Shown: piece after piece, positions 34,565 through 47,639 of the stretch
How positions within the stretch are numbered: the first letter of the stretch is position 1
Layout of the letters: each line of letters begins with the position of its first letter
Assembly: GCA_963969595.1 (NCBI GenBank)
Contig: OZ018411.1
Coordinates: forward strand, 24,860,545-24,924,544
Origin: Neckera pumila
Taxonomy: Eukaryota; Streptophyta; Bryopsida; Hypnales; Neckeraceae
Direction: 5' to 3'
Length of the DNA: 64,000 bases
The notes under the pieces: generated by a model
Told to the model about the DNA's origin: nothing
Database searches by the model: none
What the model saw: only the letters and a program-made list of their open reading frames with translations
Position numbers and translations under genes: made by a program

Positions 34565-36408
34565 TCTCTAAAGGCCCAAGGCCTTTTTTCTGCCAAAAAA
34601 TACCCAAAACTGCCATTATTTTAGCAAAGAGTGAAAAAAAAATTAAAAATGTTTTTTTTGCACATATAACCGTAGGATCTTACAGCTAACTAGTATGAGA
34701 AGGTGCGGAAAAAATTTCAGAATTTTTGACCGCACAGATTGCAAGATATCTGCGTTTACAGTGGAGAAAACAAGATTTTCAGTACATTGCGGGACCAGAT
34801 TTTTTGACTTTAAACATTTCTAACTTAAAACTTTTGCACTACAGCGTTGTGAGCTTTAACCCCTAAAGGACCGAGGCCCTTTTTTTGCCAAAAAACACTC
34901 AAAACTGCCATTTCTATAGCAAAAAATAAAAAAGTTTGAAAAATGTTTTTTCCCCACATCTAACTATAGGATCTTACACCTAACTAGTATGAGAGTGTGT
35001 GGAAAAAATTTCAGAATTTTTGACCGCACAGATTGCAAGATATCTGCGTTTAAAGTGAAAAAAAACAAGTTTTTCAGCACATTGGGGGACTAGATTTTTT
35101 GACTTTGAACATTTTTAAATTTACTTTTTTGCACTACAAAGATTTGAGCTCTTAATGTTTATACTGGAGAATTGAGTTAAGAATCTAGCCAAAAAAAAAA
35201 GTTTAAAAAAACTTAATTTTCATTATTAAAAAAATTATTAAGTAGAAGTAGGTACGATATAGAAGGAAAATCTAAAATATTCATATATATTAGATGGGAT
35301 TAAAATGCACTAATCCCAATGGTGAGATTGTTCTAGCAAATAAACTAAACCATGCAACAAAAAAAAATTTGAAAAATTTGAAAAATCGCATTCAGAAATG
35401 AGTCCTACAAGTTATTTTTTCAAAAAGATGATCTAACTGCCCAAAAAACAAGAATGTCCATAACTTTCTCATACAAAATCCAAATGAAATGAATCAAAGC
35501 TTTCTAGATAGACAAAATATAATCTATGAGAAACAAAATACTTTAAAAAATAAAAATAAAAATTGCAAATTTTTTTTGCTGCCTGCTGTCCCCTGTTTTG
35601 AGCTTATTTGGTCATAACTTTTGCTCCTGAGCACTGATTGTGAAAAAAATTATATTCCCATGATGATAATCAGCTTTTCTACCACCAAAAAAAGCTTCAA
35701 AAAATCAAAAGAAAATTTCAGCCCGTAGGTACCTGCCCGAAAACGCATTTGTCCCCCAAAGGGACAATGGTCTTTTAGGGGTTAAATCTTTATAGTGGAG
35801 AATTGAGTTGAGAGTCTAGGAAAAAAGAAATTCAAAAAAAATTAATTATCATTCTTTAAAAACTTATTAAGTAGAAGTAGGTACGAGATAGAAGGAAAAT
35901 CTAAAATATTCATATAATTTTGATGGAATTAAAATGCACTAATCCCAATGGTGAGATTGTTCTAGCAAGCAAACTAAACCATGACAAAAAAAAAATTGAA
36001 AAATTACAAAAATTGCATTCCGAAATGAATCCTACAAGTTATTTTTTTCAAAAAGATGCTCTAACTACCCGAAAAACAAGAATGTCCATAACTTCCTCAT
36101 AGCAAATCCAACTGAAATGAATCAAAGCTTTCCAGATAGACAAAAATATAATCTATGAGAAAAAAAATATTTAAAAAAAAAATTCAAAATTTTGCAAATT
36201 TTTTTTGTTGCCCTTCCTCCCCACGCATTCCGAGAAATGGCATAACTTCTCGCTCAAAGGTCCGATTTCAAATTTTTTTTTCCGCCACATATCTCTCTCA
36301 ATTCTTCACCTTCTCAAAAAGTTTCAAAGAATCACGACAAAATTTCAGCCCGTAGGTACCTGCCCGAAAACGCATTTGTCTCCCGAAGGGACAATGGGCT
36401 TTTAGGGG
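34565..36408 (+). mobile_element. piggyBac-like TTAA MITE, outer copy of a nested pair
   Basis: TTAA (34561-34564), start TCTCTAAAGGCCCAAGGCC, end CTTTTAGGGG, TTAA (36409-36412). It is split at GAGCTTTAA by the inner copy at 34860-35781. Without the insertion and one TTAA it measures 918 bases, matching the 919-base copy at 8252, to which it is most similar. Confidence 0.88.
34860..35781 (+). mobile_element. piggyBac-like TTAA MITE, inner copy of a nested pair
   Basis: CCCCTAAAGG start, CTTTTAGGGG end, TTAA at 34856-34859 and 35782-35785; 922 bases, the same length as copy 1. It is inserted in the outer element at a place where other copies read GAGCTTTAAATCTTT. Confidence 0.9.
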
Positions 36409-36412
36409 TTAA

Positions 36413-36839
36413 GTACCAAAAGCTAGTTCAAATTTCCAAAATTGTGAAGATGTATTGTAAAATACAACTTAGAAGAATAATTTAATAATAACTCTTAAAC
36501 AATCTCATTTAAATAATGACACTTAAATAATCTCATTTTAATAATGACTCTTAAACAATAAATCTTGAAATAAATATTAATCTCAATCTTATTTATCTTT
36601 ATAGAAGAAATCTTTAACCCCCAAGTGCTTTCTAAGTGTGTTTTTCCTACAAAAATAGAGCATGGGCTTATAGTTATCTTCAATGAAGCAAATTATTTGG
36701 TTTTCTCAAAATCTAATTGTATAGATGTTTAAAGAGCTTGTTTAATAGAATGCATACCAGTTTTTGAGTGCAAAATTGCACAGGAGTTGTGAAATTCTAA
36801 CAAGAGAAATGTAACAATAATATCCTATTTTTTTATATT
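36413..36839. other. Gene-less AT-rich stretch
   Basis: Nothing recognised beyond AT-rich sequence with a few local TTAAATAAT-type repeats. Confidence 0.5.
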
Positions 36840-37510
36840 GCCCCATCCCACAATGTTTGAGAAATTTACATATAAACATTTTTTGGATTGGAGGTGACAT
36901 GAACAGCTAGAAATTGTATTAGTGCACTAAAATGCATTTCCAAAAACCTTAAGGTTAAATGAATAGCTATCAAATTCATCAAACAATACACCTTGCAATT
37001 GATGAAATGCAAAATTTTTATAAGTAGAAATTGCAAATAACTCCAAATCAACACTTGCAATTTTGCATGTTTAAATTTTCACCAATGAAAATCATAAAAA
37101 CAATAAACTCTTTCCATTGGAACCATTTTCAAAGCAAATGGATAAGTACAATTTTTTAGATCTCAAATCATGTGAAATTAGCAAGGTTTGCTCTAGCCAA
37201 GAAATCAAGTGAAAATTAATAAGCTTTACTCTTCCACTAATGATTTATATAATGGTTTCCATTTGTTATCAAAAATAAATTTAAAAAAATAAAAATAAAA
37301 AATAAAAAATGTTTTATGCCCGTGAAGACCTCTCAAAAATCAAATATTTTCCTTTTTTGGTGAAAATAGAAGCTTCCAATAGTTAACCTCCAATATTTGT
37401 CCATAAAAACTTTTAAATGATGGTCAAAAAAAATTAACTGTCTCCACTGAAACAAGCCTCAAATTTTGGATTAACTATATATAGTTGATTAGATAGTTAA
37501 AGGTTAAAGA
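36840..37510 (+). repeat. Dispersed repeat related to 6420-7500
   Basis: Matches 6600-6800 and 7280-7480 in order and orientation, without the roughly 470 bases found between them there. Confidence 0.5.
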
Positions 37511-39778
37511 TTTTTTTTTTGTTGCATATATGTGGTTGTATTTCAACTTCAAAATTCAAGGAATATCAGAATATGGTAGAATTAAGTTTATACATTTTAG
37601 TATGATGTAGATGCCCCGGGTAGACGCTTGGGTTGGAAATTACCACACCAAAAACAAAACAGATCCATTTTGTAGAAGACTCACACACCCTGCATTGCCA
37701 TGATCCCTTTGTGATGAGCAAAACATCAAGAAATATTCATAATTTCACCAAAATTTTAAAAAAAAACTTGTCGTATAGTCCAAATGGTAAATTGTTGTAA
37801 ACAATCAATATAGAATAGGAATAGGGGGAAATAAAAATAAAAAACAAAAATAATTTTTTTTTAACTAAAAAGCTGAATTTATTTGCCATGGCCTTGAAGG
37901 AGCAATTGAAGTGCCCGGGCCTCAAGTGCCTAAAAACCTACCAAGCAACAATTTTCTACTAACAATGATATGTAGTGCAATGTCACATTTAATGTTATTT
38001 ATGCTAATACCAAACTCACTCTAATTCTCATTTAGTTGACAAATAGTATTCAAATTGATGTTCATTATTGGTAATACTAGTGGAATTCTTGACACTTAGT
38101 GCACCATATGTTAACATGAGTACTGTCTATTGAAAATTACAATAGTTGACAAATGGTATTCATGTTAAAATTTGGTATTAGAATCCGTAATATTGCAAAC
38201 ACCAAATATCATTATTAGCATAATCCTTCAACAATTACAAAATTTGAAATGTCAAGGCCAAACACTCAATAATCTAAATAAAATACATCCAAGCTTGCAT
38301 ATGTGTTCAAATAACACTTTTGGTTTCACAACAAAAAATAACGTGCATCTAAAAATTTCATCTATATGTGCAAAAAAATTAAAAGTCAGAAGTCAATTGT
38401 TGACCAAAACTTCAATTGATTTTAAGATTATTTAGGGATTATAATGATGGAAAAAGGATTAAAAAAATGATGAAATACTAGTAGAAACTAGATTTTGGAA
38501 GACTGACCACTTGACCATATAAATGACTTAAAGATGGGTTTAAGATCTAAGTCAAGTTTCCAGTCAAAGTTCGTCACATTTGAGCATCTTTTATAAATTA
38601 ATAGTATGAATGTTTTTACTTCATTGAAATCATTCACCTTTGCAATGAGGTTAAAATTTCAACAAAAGGTAATATTAAAAAGTATGGCTATGTATCAACA
38701 CCTTTAAATAGAGTAACTAATCTACAATTCTCTTGATGCCAATGGTGACGTTTGATGCATGGCTATGGGGAACATGAGTCTTTTCATCTTTTGCATGTGC
38801 AAGTGGATATCAAGTTTTCATTCTTAAAATCTTTGTTGGTCACATTTACAAAAATGTTGTATAGTGAAAAATGCATGATCCAAACTCCTTTCAAGAAAAT
38901 GTAGGAAAGAAGATGTTTGTGTATGCTATAATGTTCAACTCCTGATATTTTGAATTAATTGAATTATAGTTTAAACAATAATTACGTAACAATAATTTCA
39001 AATATAAAAATTGAGCTGTGATAATGTAACAAATATGATAATGTTCTTACTTGGATTCTTGTAAGGTCAATCAAACTGGATTGTGGTATCCTTCTAAATA
39101 TTGTTTGATTTGATTTAAACTTTTAATCTTACTATAGTCATATGAAACCTATTGGAAATCAAACTTTTATAGTTTTGCATTGGGCACATGAAAAATATTG
39201 AATACAAGATGTCGCTTTCAATTTTGGAAAATGGACTCATGGGTCTTTTGAATTGACTAATGAATTATTTAGTCTTTAAGTTCTAGATACTAGAAGACAT
39301 CATTCTACTATTGAAGTAATCAAATATCTATGAGAGAATATACTCTCTAAAAAACGTCAAGCAATTCAAATAATTAGGGAATCATTTACTAAACTCCACA
39401 TCTACCTTTGAAAGTTGTCAAGTATATAACTCATATAATGTAGGATGCAATTGTCTAAAAAATCCTTGCATAGTGTAAAATCTCATTCTAGGAGGAGTTA
39501 AAGTTTGTTGATCATGTTGGATACACTCAGAAAACGAATCTTTTGACTTCAAACACTATAGTCTTTCAATCCATATGGCCAAAGTTTTTGAAATTTTTCC
39601 CACACATTCCAATGGTAGTCCAATATAAAGTTGTACAATTGAAATCTCCCTCCCCCCTTCAATAATTCATTTTTCATTTTTTCCTCACTAATCTAAATAG
39701 TGGTAGTTTTTCACAATTTATGCCAAAAATGTGCTTCACTCCTTCAGGAATAAATACTATTCATCCAAATGTTTAAGA
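37511..39778. other. Gene-less AT-rich stretch
   Basis: No gene, RNA gene or clear mobile element was recognised. ATTTGACAAATAGTATTCA-like sequence is partly repeated around 38030-38165. Confidence 0.5.
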
Positions 39779-39782
39779 CAGG

Positions 39783-40013
39783 TTGTTTTGTTTTGTTTTG
39801 ATTTATTTTATTTTTTATGTTGAGATCTCCTGGACTATGCGTCCTCCGGCTGCATCGGAAAGCCCTCGGCGAGGAGGGGTGCATGGGCTTGATTTCTTGG
39901 CGTTTGGACCTAAGGTGCAAAAAGCTTTAGAATTTTGAAGTTTTAAATGAATCAATAAAATTTGAACATTGCTTTTTCTTTTGTTTTGGTTGTGGCAACG
40001 GCACAAGGCATAC
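39783..40013 (-). repeat. (CAAAA)n-tailed repeat, reversed copy
   Basis: On the minus strand it runs from GCCGTTGCCACAACC-type sequence through the CGGCGAGGAGGGGTGCA block to a (CAAAA)n tail, seen here as GTTTTGTTTTG at 39783. Relatives lie at 56042, 59577 and 61131. Confidence 0.6.
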
Positions 40014-40141
40014 TCGTTGGTATTCAAAGAGGGAGACATCTGTAAACCTAGTTGGTAAAAATGTTAAAAGCTTATGATGTTTCAAAAATCAATTACTCTG
40101 GCCACCTTATTAGTGCAGTTGAATCCCAAAGGCATCTTTAA

Positions 40142-41076
40142 TCCCTAAAAGATCAAACACCATTTTTTGGCAACATAGCAATTTTGGGCAGCTCACTACG
40201 AATGGAAATTTTAATTTTTTTCTTTGAAATTTTCACACAAGATGTGCCCAAGGAGTAGCTTCAAGGCCCAACAATTTTCATAACTTTTGACTTTATGGAT
40301 AAAAGTTATTGCATGATATGTAATTTTCCGCATTCGGCGGGCAGCCCGGGTAGCTCAAAAAAATTCTTAAAAAAACACTTTTTTGAAAAATTAAAATTTG
40401 AAATTGGTTTTATAGATTTAATTATACTCGGAATGCTTTGAATCATTTCATTTGGATTAACCAGTCAAAAGTTATGAGGATTCTTAGTTGGAAGGTAGTT
40501 ATGGAATCTCTTCTCTAAAATAAACTTGGAAGTCCTTTCTCTAACTCAATTTTCAATATTTTTGAATAAAACAAAAAACATGGGGTGTATATTGTTTATT
40601 ACAACATTACAGCCGCTGGGATTGGCATTTTTCAATTCCATAATTAAATTCTTGACAATTTAGTATTTTGAGTCATTCTCTACCTCTTCCTACTTACTAT
40701 TTTTTTCCTATATGTTGTACAATTCCAAATGATTTGAAAATTTTCAAGCATTTAGCCAACTTGCCTTGAAGAATGAATCCAAAGAGTAACCACCATTTTG
40801 GACATTTTTTCATACAAATGTGCCCTTGTGAAGTGCTGCTGCCCGGATTTTTGCAGTGATTAAAAAAGGCTTTTTGTCAATTCAAACGCTATTATTTTGC
40901 AATCTACATGGTGAAAAATTCTGAAATTTTTTCCACATCTTTTTAAACTAGTGTACTACAAGATCCTATAGGTAGATGTGTTCAAAAAAAATTTTTTTCT
41001 AAAATTTGTGACTTGCATTAGAAATGGCAGTTTTGGAGCGGTTTTGGTGAAAACATAAGTCAAAACCCTTTAGGGG
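40142..41076 (-). mobile_element. piggyBac-like TTAA MITE, reversed (CTCCATGAC subfamily)
   Basis: TTAA (40138-40141), TCCCTAAAAGATC at the left, CCTTTAGGGG at the right, TTAA (41077-41080); 935 bases. The interior matches 16204-17126 and 22167-23083 in reverse. Confidence 0.82.
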
Positions 41077-41082
41077 TTAAAA

Positions 41083-41319
41083 GTGGGCCAATTCCAGTAT
41101 CTTCCTAGGCAATACAGACAGATTCTTCTAGAGGATGAAAGGCATTCTGTTCCAGAATGCCAAGTTGGTGCCATGGGACTTGAGTTTGTCAAACTGGAAT
41201 TTGTATTTATTGATTTCTACTTGAGAATCTATTTGAGAATCTTATTAAAGCATATCGCAGATTGTATTCCCATTGGATCCAGCGTCTCTTCTAGGTCCCT
41301 GCTGGTGGCCCTAGACTAG
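41083..41319 (+). CDS. Doubtful ORF, 78 residues
   Basis: An ORF just right of a TTAA element; its first half (FQYLPRQYRQILLEDERHS) has a protein-like composition. The frame opens with a GTG codon and no homology was recognised. It could be an exon fragment or chance. Confidence 0.15.
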   Translation: MGQFQYLPRQYRQILLEDERHSVPECQVGAMGLEFVKLEFVFIDFYLRIYLRILLKHIADCIPIGSSVSSRSLLVALD

Positions 41320-41924
41320 AGTACGTTATGCGGTTCCACTGTAGTACCCCAGGCAGGGAAGTTCACTTCAGTTCAGTTAACTGAACATGGCGGGCACTGA
41401 ATCACTGACCGGTACAGTGGTCTGGTGGGTTAGTACGATCACTACAGTGAAAGTCAATATGGAACTCCCACCCAATCCATGACAAAGAAAGAAAGAGGGT
41501 GAGTCAGTCAGTCAGTGGTTGGGATATAAATAAAGCTTAAGCTCATATTGATATTGGATAGGTGGAGAGTCTGGAGACGGAAGACTAGACTGACACATTG
41601 GATTTGTCTGATTATGGCTGGGGATACTAAGGGCCTCTTCACACTATGGCCGTCCAAGTCGAGAGGCCGTGGGATTGAGAGTCCAAACTTTTGGTGAGAG
41701 TCCAAAGAAATGAGCAATAAATTATAGGTTTTGGAGCCTTTGGCCGGCCATAGTGTGAAGCCTCCAAAGGCCAAGCCCAAAGTCCAACACCTATACCATA
41801 TGTGTGACTTCTATCCTTCTCTCTCTCCATTTGTCCATCCAATTTCTGAAATTCCCTATGAAGCCTCACTCATATGGCAAATTTTTCAAGCAAAAGCTAA
41901 AAAAACATGAGAAAGGGGTCATAA

Positions 41925-41980
41925 ACAAATAACAAATAACAAATAACAAATAACAAATAACAAATAACAAATAACAAATA
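41925..41980. repeat. (AACAAAT)8 heptamer array
   Basis: Eight 7-base units, 56 bases, inside the PIF/Harbinger-like element. The copy at 54139-54645 keeps two or three units in the opposite orientation. Confidence 0.9.
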
Positions 41981-42074
41981 GAGAGGCATTTTTGTCTTGC
42001 AAAAAACAATCCACAGAGATCTAGCGGCCGAGATCTTGTCAGTTTCTTATTTTTATGAAGAAAAAAAATTCAAC

Positions 42075-42135
42075 GGACTCTCGAGGAGAGTTTGGATCCT
42101 ACATTTTGCAGGACCCAAACTCTCCTCGAGAGTCC
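42075..42135. repeat. Perfect 21-bp inverted repeat inside the PIF/Harbinger-like element
   Basis: GGACTCTCGAGGAGAGTTTG (42075-42094, plus one more G) pairs exactly with 42115-42135; four of the next five bases also pair. Loop of about nine bases. Confidence 0.88.
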
Positions 42136-42311
42136 ATCGGAATTTTCTGCCATGTAAGCATTTTGCTGCCATGTAGGCAGTTTTGAGAGCGACAGACTTT
42201 GGATTGTGGCGGGTAGTGTGAAGGCTCGAGAGGCCAAACTTCGGGGTTTCTGAAATCTGATTAGTGGAAACCGACGGACTCTCGACCGACGGCCGTAGTG
42301 TGAAGTGGCCC

Positions 42312-42966
42312 TAATTCACCAAACACACACTATTTCAAAGTTAGGAAAGGCCGAGACTGAGGGAGGAAAGGACTGGAACGGATGCTCAGTGGCGGGAGGG
42401 ATATTGTACCAGCTTTATCAGTTTCCTAACAACAACGGTTATTGCAATGTTTTTGTTTTTTGTTTTTTGGGGAAATAACGGTGTTGCATTAAGAGGAAAA
42501 AGGAACAATTAGTCTGGCTCAAGCCGGCCGATGGTTCAGTCTGCCGTGGATATTGCAATAGGGGTAGTCACCCCTTCTCGCTTCTATGAAGAATGAAAAG
42601 GTGTGGAGAGAAACGAGAGCCAATGGGAGCCCTAGCGCAATGAAGAAGGTGTGACACCCCAATGAGATGGTGTGGAGACTGAGAATAGAGAACGGACCCT
42701 ACCGCACAGCATGCAATGTAAGAAATCCCGTGCGTAAATTTTTTCATGCCCATTCTTGACCTGCGGAAGAGAAAAACGGCCCTTCTCAACCTTTACGGAA
42801 TGGCGACGACGCAAGCCGCAGAGAGCCAACGACTAAGTGCCACATCCCCATTCTCGACCTTCATGGAATGGAGTGAAGAGAGTGTGACTACCCCTAATGT
42901 GTTTTTGAACAAATGATGATTGCATTGGGTTCTTTTGCAATGCTAAGTCCCGAGTTTTCTAAAACA
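42312..42966. other. Gene-less stretch of moderate GC
   Basis: Two motifs like CGACCTTCATGGAATGG recur near 42790 and 42850, but no gene was recognised. Confidence 0.45.
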
Positions 42967-42970
42967 TTAA

Positions 42971-43883
42971 CCCCTAAAGTCCCATTGTCCCCTCGGAGGA
43001 CAAATCAAATTTTGGGCAGGTTCTTGTGACCTCAATTTTTAGTGAAACTTTTTGAAACTTTTCCATAAGATAGAAAATTTGATTAGCTTTGTGGGAATAT
43101 AATTTTTATTTCAGTTGGTGCCCGGTAGCAAAAGTTGTACTACAAAAAACCTTAAACTAAACTTGGCGGGCAGCACAAAAAAATTTGCAAAAAGTCAAAA
43201 TAAATTTTAATTCTTTTTTTCTTCTAAAATTATATATTTTTGTCTACATGTAAAGCTTTGATTCATTTTATTTGGACTAATAATGAGAAAGTTATGGACA
43301 ATCTTGTTTTTCGGGCAATCTAAGCATCTCCTTGAAAAAATAACTTGTAGAATTCACTTCTGAATGCACTTTCACAATTTCTTTTTTGAAAGTGTTGTAA
43401 AGTGTTGTGTTTGCTTGCTAACAATCTCGCCATTGGGATTATTGTGTTTCAAACCCATATAAGAAGGTTTAACAATTTAGTTTTTTTTTCAATCTTGGAC
43501 CTACTTCTACTTAACAAATTTTTAAAGAATGAAAATCAAGTGTGTGTTTTTTGAATTTTTTTTCTAGAACCTCAATTCACATCTTCAACATAAAAAATAT
43601 TCAATTCAAAGTCTGTATTGCAAATTTTTTCCACAAATGGCGGTCAGAGTCATCTAAAATTGCAGGCTAGTGTTCAAAATAACTTTCTTTTTCAACTTTG
43701 AATGCTAATATCTTCCAATCTATACGTTCACGAAGTTTTTACCACGTGATCTTTGACAAGTGAAGTACAAGATCCTTTCGTTAGATTCTAAAAAAATGTT
43801 TTTTTTGTGTTCTTGGATGAACGCAACAAAAATGACAATTTTGAGTGGTTTTTGACAGAAAAATGGCCTTGGGACTTTAGGGG
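42971..43883 (-). mobile_element. piggyBac-like TTAA MITE, reversed
   Basis: TTAA (42967-42970), CCCCTAAAGTCCCATTGTCC at the left, ACTTTAGGGG at the right, TTAA (43884-43887); 913 bases. Confidence 0.85.
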
Positions 43884-44046
43884 TTAATGAACATGATACA
43901 GTAATGGCACTAACTTAATATTTGTAGGTCAATAAGACTAATTTTGCTTCCTCACTATTACCAGCAAGCTTAATGCAAATGAGTGTAGTTATATCAATTG
44001 TTATATCAAATGAGTGTCGCATTTGTCAAAAAGTTTATACCTTACT

Positions 44047-44051
<5 letters not shown>

Positions 44052-44081
<30 letters not shown>
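44052..44081 (+). repeat. A30 run
   Basis: Thirty consecutive A residues. A retro-inserted poly(A) tail is possible, but no source sequence was recognised upstream. Confidence 0.9.
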
Positions 44082-44084
<3 letters not shown>

Positions 44085-44155
44085 GATACCTTGCCATGCA
44101 GTCATTGAATGTGAGAGTTGTTACACGTATGGTTTCAATCCACATTTTATACTAA

Positions 44156-44294
44156 GGGCCTCTTCACACGATGGCCGTCCAAGTCGAGAGGCTATAGAAC
44201 TCTGCAATATGACTTGTGGAACTGACGGACCCTGCAATATGATTGGTGAAAACGACGAACTCTTGACTTAGACGGCCATAGTGTGAAGAGGCCC
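44156..44294. mobile_element. PIF/Harbinger-like MITE, short copy 2
   Basis: GGGCCTCTTCACACGATGGC at the left, inverse at the right, TAA flanks (44153-44155 and 44295-44297); 139 bases. It is an internally deleted relative of 41631-42311. Confidence 0.85.
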
Positions 44295-44419
44295 TAAGGG
44301 CAGTCACAGTTGCGCAGGAGGATCCACAGTTTGTTACAGACAAAACCGTGTGTGGCAGACAGAAGGAGGAAAAGAGTACCCAGAGACGGACTTTCATGGA
44401 ACACGGAGAGACCGAGAGA

Positions 44420-44560
44420 CTGATTTGCTAAGGTAGTTTGTTCTAAAAGTAATCGTGTTTTAATTGCAACCCCTATCTAGGAAGGATTGACATGATGCTT
44501 GAAATGTCTTCTGCTGTCAATGATGAGTTAGATGGTTGCTTTAAGAGCATACTACTACAC
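44420..44560 (+). repeat. Empty-site paralogue of the locus at 8128-8247 / 9171
   Basis: It reads GGTTGCTTTAAGAGCATACT where the other locus has a TTAA element between GGTTGCTTTAA and TTAAGAGCATACT. The preceding 120 bases are homologous to 8128-8247. Confidence 0.8.
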
Positions 44561-44576
44561 TCACCCAAAAGGACAA

Positions 44577-44969
44577 TTACACCTTCCCTAAACTAAACTC
44601 GATTAAGTTATGTTGGAAGACTGTTATCAGTACTTGCACTTTCACCAACCCCGATTTTGTAGCACATTTCTTATTGCAGCTTCTTGCATGCACATAACAT
44701 TGTGCACTGGGCTGATTCATTCCGCCTTGGAGGAGGGATAATTTCCCCCTAGATGCCTGAGAGGGGATTAAGTTATAATCCCAAGCATCAAATTGGTTGT
44801 TGTGGACGTAAATTTTGTTTGGGTTGTCAGTCGGACGGGTTTGCGAATTGTTGAGTTGTACCAATCCCTGTCCACAGGATAACTCAAAGTCAATAATGCC
44901 TACGTTTAAGAATTTGTGACTTTTTCTTGCCCTTTTGTGTTGGGGGGCTCCCGCTTTCGAGGAAAGCAA
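44577..44969 (-). CDS. Doubtful ORF, 130 residues
   Basis: One of the longest open frames in the intergenic part, with ordinary amino-acid composition (for example RPTDNPNKIYVHNNQFDAWD). No domain or homologue was recognised and there is no clear promoter or splice context. It may be a decayed transposon gene or chance. Confidence 0.2.
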   Translation of the reverse strand: MLSSKAGAPQHKRARKSHKFLNVGIIDFELSCGQGLVQLNNSQTRPTDNPNKIYVHNNQFDAWDYNLIPSQASRGKLSLLQGGMNQPSAQCYVHARSCNKKCATKSGLVKVQVLITVFQHNLIEFSLGKV

Positions 44970-47639
44970 AAGGGACCACCCCTCGCGAAGGTTAACAATG
45001 TTATGTGTATAGATCCGGCTATTGATTACTCCAACCTCAGGATTTTGTAGAATTCTCCCTCTGCAAAACTAGGAGTAAACTTCTCTGGCATATGCACTTG
45101 TTTGGGGGGGTTACAGTTGAATCAATCATGGCACCTTATAATTGGACACCAAATGCAGATCGCCAAACTTGATTACAAAACACTTATGCGCAACTACAAG
45201 TCCCCCTATAACATATCCTAATGAAACTCCTTTGGATTCAAGGTTCATCAACAAATTATTTATACAAGATAATTTAGTTTAGTTCGATACTATTACAGAC
45301 CCTAAGTAAGCTCTCCAAACATATATATTCTAGACGGTGACGGTGAACATAGTGTTTTGAACTAGTGTTTCATTCAAATATCTTTTTATAATTTTAAATT
45401 TTTTGAAAAAATGACCTTTTTTTTGAGGAAATTTAAATAAAAAAAAATATGTACAAAGATATAAACAAAAAAATCCCTAAATCCAAAAAACAATTTAGAG
45501 ATAGAGTTGTAGGGTCAAGATTCATGTGGAAAAGTATGTGAGAAATCACACAAAACAAGAAGAAACTTGTATCTCTCCCCGGGAAAGTTATAAAACTTAG
45601 AGCATCCTCAATGGAAACAATATATTGATGCAGTAACGATAAGGAGAATAGAAAAAAATATGCTCTAATGTAACTTCTATCATGCTCACCACTTTAAAAG
45701 GCATATTATATTTTGGCTCTTGCACGGTAGTTTTTGTTGTACATGGAGAGCTCGACAATCAGACCAACAGCTATAGTAAAAGGGAATCATAGTGACGACC
45801 ACCAAATGCACAACTCCTCTAGCCAATCATCCATCTTTGTCTCTGACACTAGCAAAGTAGAGTTTTAGGTCTTGTGAAAAGGATAGGAGATTGTAGCTAG
45901 GGGCTACATCATTATAAAAGCATCTGCGGGAACATGCATAATGTACTGTTATCATATCCTTTAATTTCATTAGGCTATGATTGAGGATGCTTTTACTTGG
46001 CTCCTTATTGGGCATTTGCATTTGTGCTCTCATTTCTTTTATTTGCCCTCCTTTTTAGTACATAACATTTAGTTACATGCATTGTCACTACCTTGGCTCC
46101 ACAATAGATGGTGTGGAATATTAAACACCCATCAATAGCTAAGTAGCTAGATAGGTGGATACTCAATGTAATGAGTAGGGTGATTAAAGAAAAGATAGTA
46201 GACATGAATGCTAGTGAATGTTATGTATGAAAGCTCTTCACCTGTGTCTAAAAATTAAAAAGTGTAAATAAAATTGTGAACCCCATATTGTATTTTGTAG
46301 CGGTGGACGGAATTCACGCTAGTAGGGGTTAATTGTAATGATTTGTATGCATCCATGGTGGATTCCACAAATGAAGGTAGATGTCTAATTTCCAATATAC
46401 AACTAAGTTATAATCAAAGGCCTCTTTCGTGTCAAGAGCGCCCTTACTTTGCACTTCTTCCTCTGCTCCAAACCAGTCTATTACCAATTTATCACCCAAA
46501 TTCTAAATTTGTCCTCATGTATATGGTGTACATTTTTGTTTAGACAATTGTACCCTTTGGGCACCCTTATAACATGCAAACCACTCATGACAAACAAGTA
46601 GGAAATGATCTATTCTAGTCTTGCATCAATCCATGACAAACTTGTTTTCAATAAATGAGATTTGGATTACATTAGGTTGACAATCAATGTCTTGGATGAC
46701 ATTGATTGTGGCCTTTCTCTATAGGAAGAGATGAATAGTGACCAATTATGGTGCAATTCCCGGCATAGTTGTGGCGCATTACAATTGACTACAAGACTTT
46801 GAATATTGCAACTAACCCTTGGTTGATTTTGCAACCAGCCCTTAGTCGGAAGTAGGAAGGTCTATAGTACAGGTGGAACAAAGTCTTCAGCTAAAAAAAT
46901 TCAAAGTAATTATGATTTGAGGAATAAAATTATGAAATCCTTTCAAACTTTATTTTTGTACACCGGAAAATTTCCACACTTAGGAAACCAACGCTCCAAA
47001 TATGTGTAATTGCTTAAGAGTGGTTGGAAATGGATCGGCTACCTTATGTGGGAAAAAAATTGAAAATTTTCAACAATGACAAGAGGGCATGTGAGGGGTT
47101 GTTTTACTTTAATGAGACTACAAATGATTTTTTTTGGTGAAAATTTGTACAATACAGTAACATTTGAATGAGAAAATAATGAAATAATAATGTGATCTTG
47201 ATACTGTAAATAAATTAGTCTCACAAACAAATAATAGTAGAATTATATTTATCTTAAACCATACTTCACTTTTGCTGTATGACTAAGGTAAATGAACCCA
47301 TTGTGGTCAAACTTTGGAGTCTAGCATCATGCCATTGTTGAAAGTTTTCAAATTTTTTCCCACATGAAGACAAGTGTGAGAAATAGTGAGAGCAATTGAA
47401 ATTGTATTTTTCAAACAAAATATGAATTTGTTACGGAATTTTGAAGTGATATGTCCAAAAGAGTCAGTAGTCTACCCCATAACCAACAAAAATTGTACCC
47501 ATTGTGCTCTTCTTAATCACCTAAAGTGGACACAATAATTTCTAATGTAGAAGGCCATGAAAAGTGGCTTCTTGCAATGATTTACACTGAAAAAGCAAGT
47601 GTTCCTAATGAGGTCACTAATCACTCCATTGGTGTCAGG
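44970..47639. other. Gene-less stretch
   Basis: No gene, RNA gene or bounded repeat was recognised in this 2.7 kb. Confidence 0.5.

Larger units (their letters stand above)
41631..42311. mobile_element. PIF/Harbinger-like MITE, copy 1
   Basis: GGGCCTCTTCACACTATGGC at the left is matched inverted at the right. TAA flanks (41628-41630 and 42312-42314). 681 bases. TWA target and GGGCC ends are typical of Tourist/PIF-Harbinger elements. The interior holds a heptamer array and a perfect hairpin. Confidence 0.8.
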
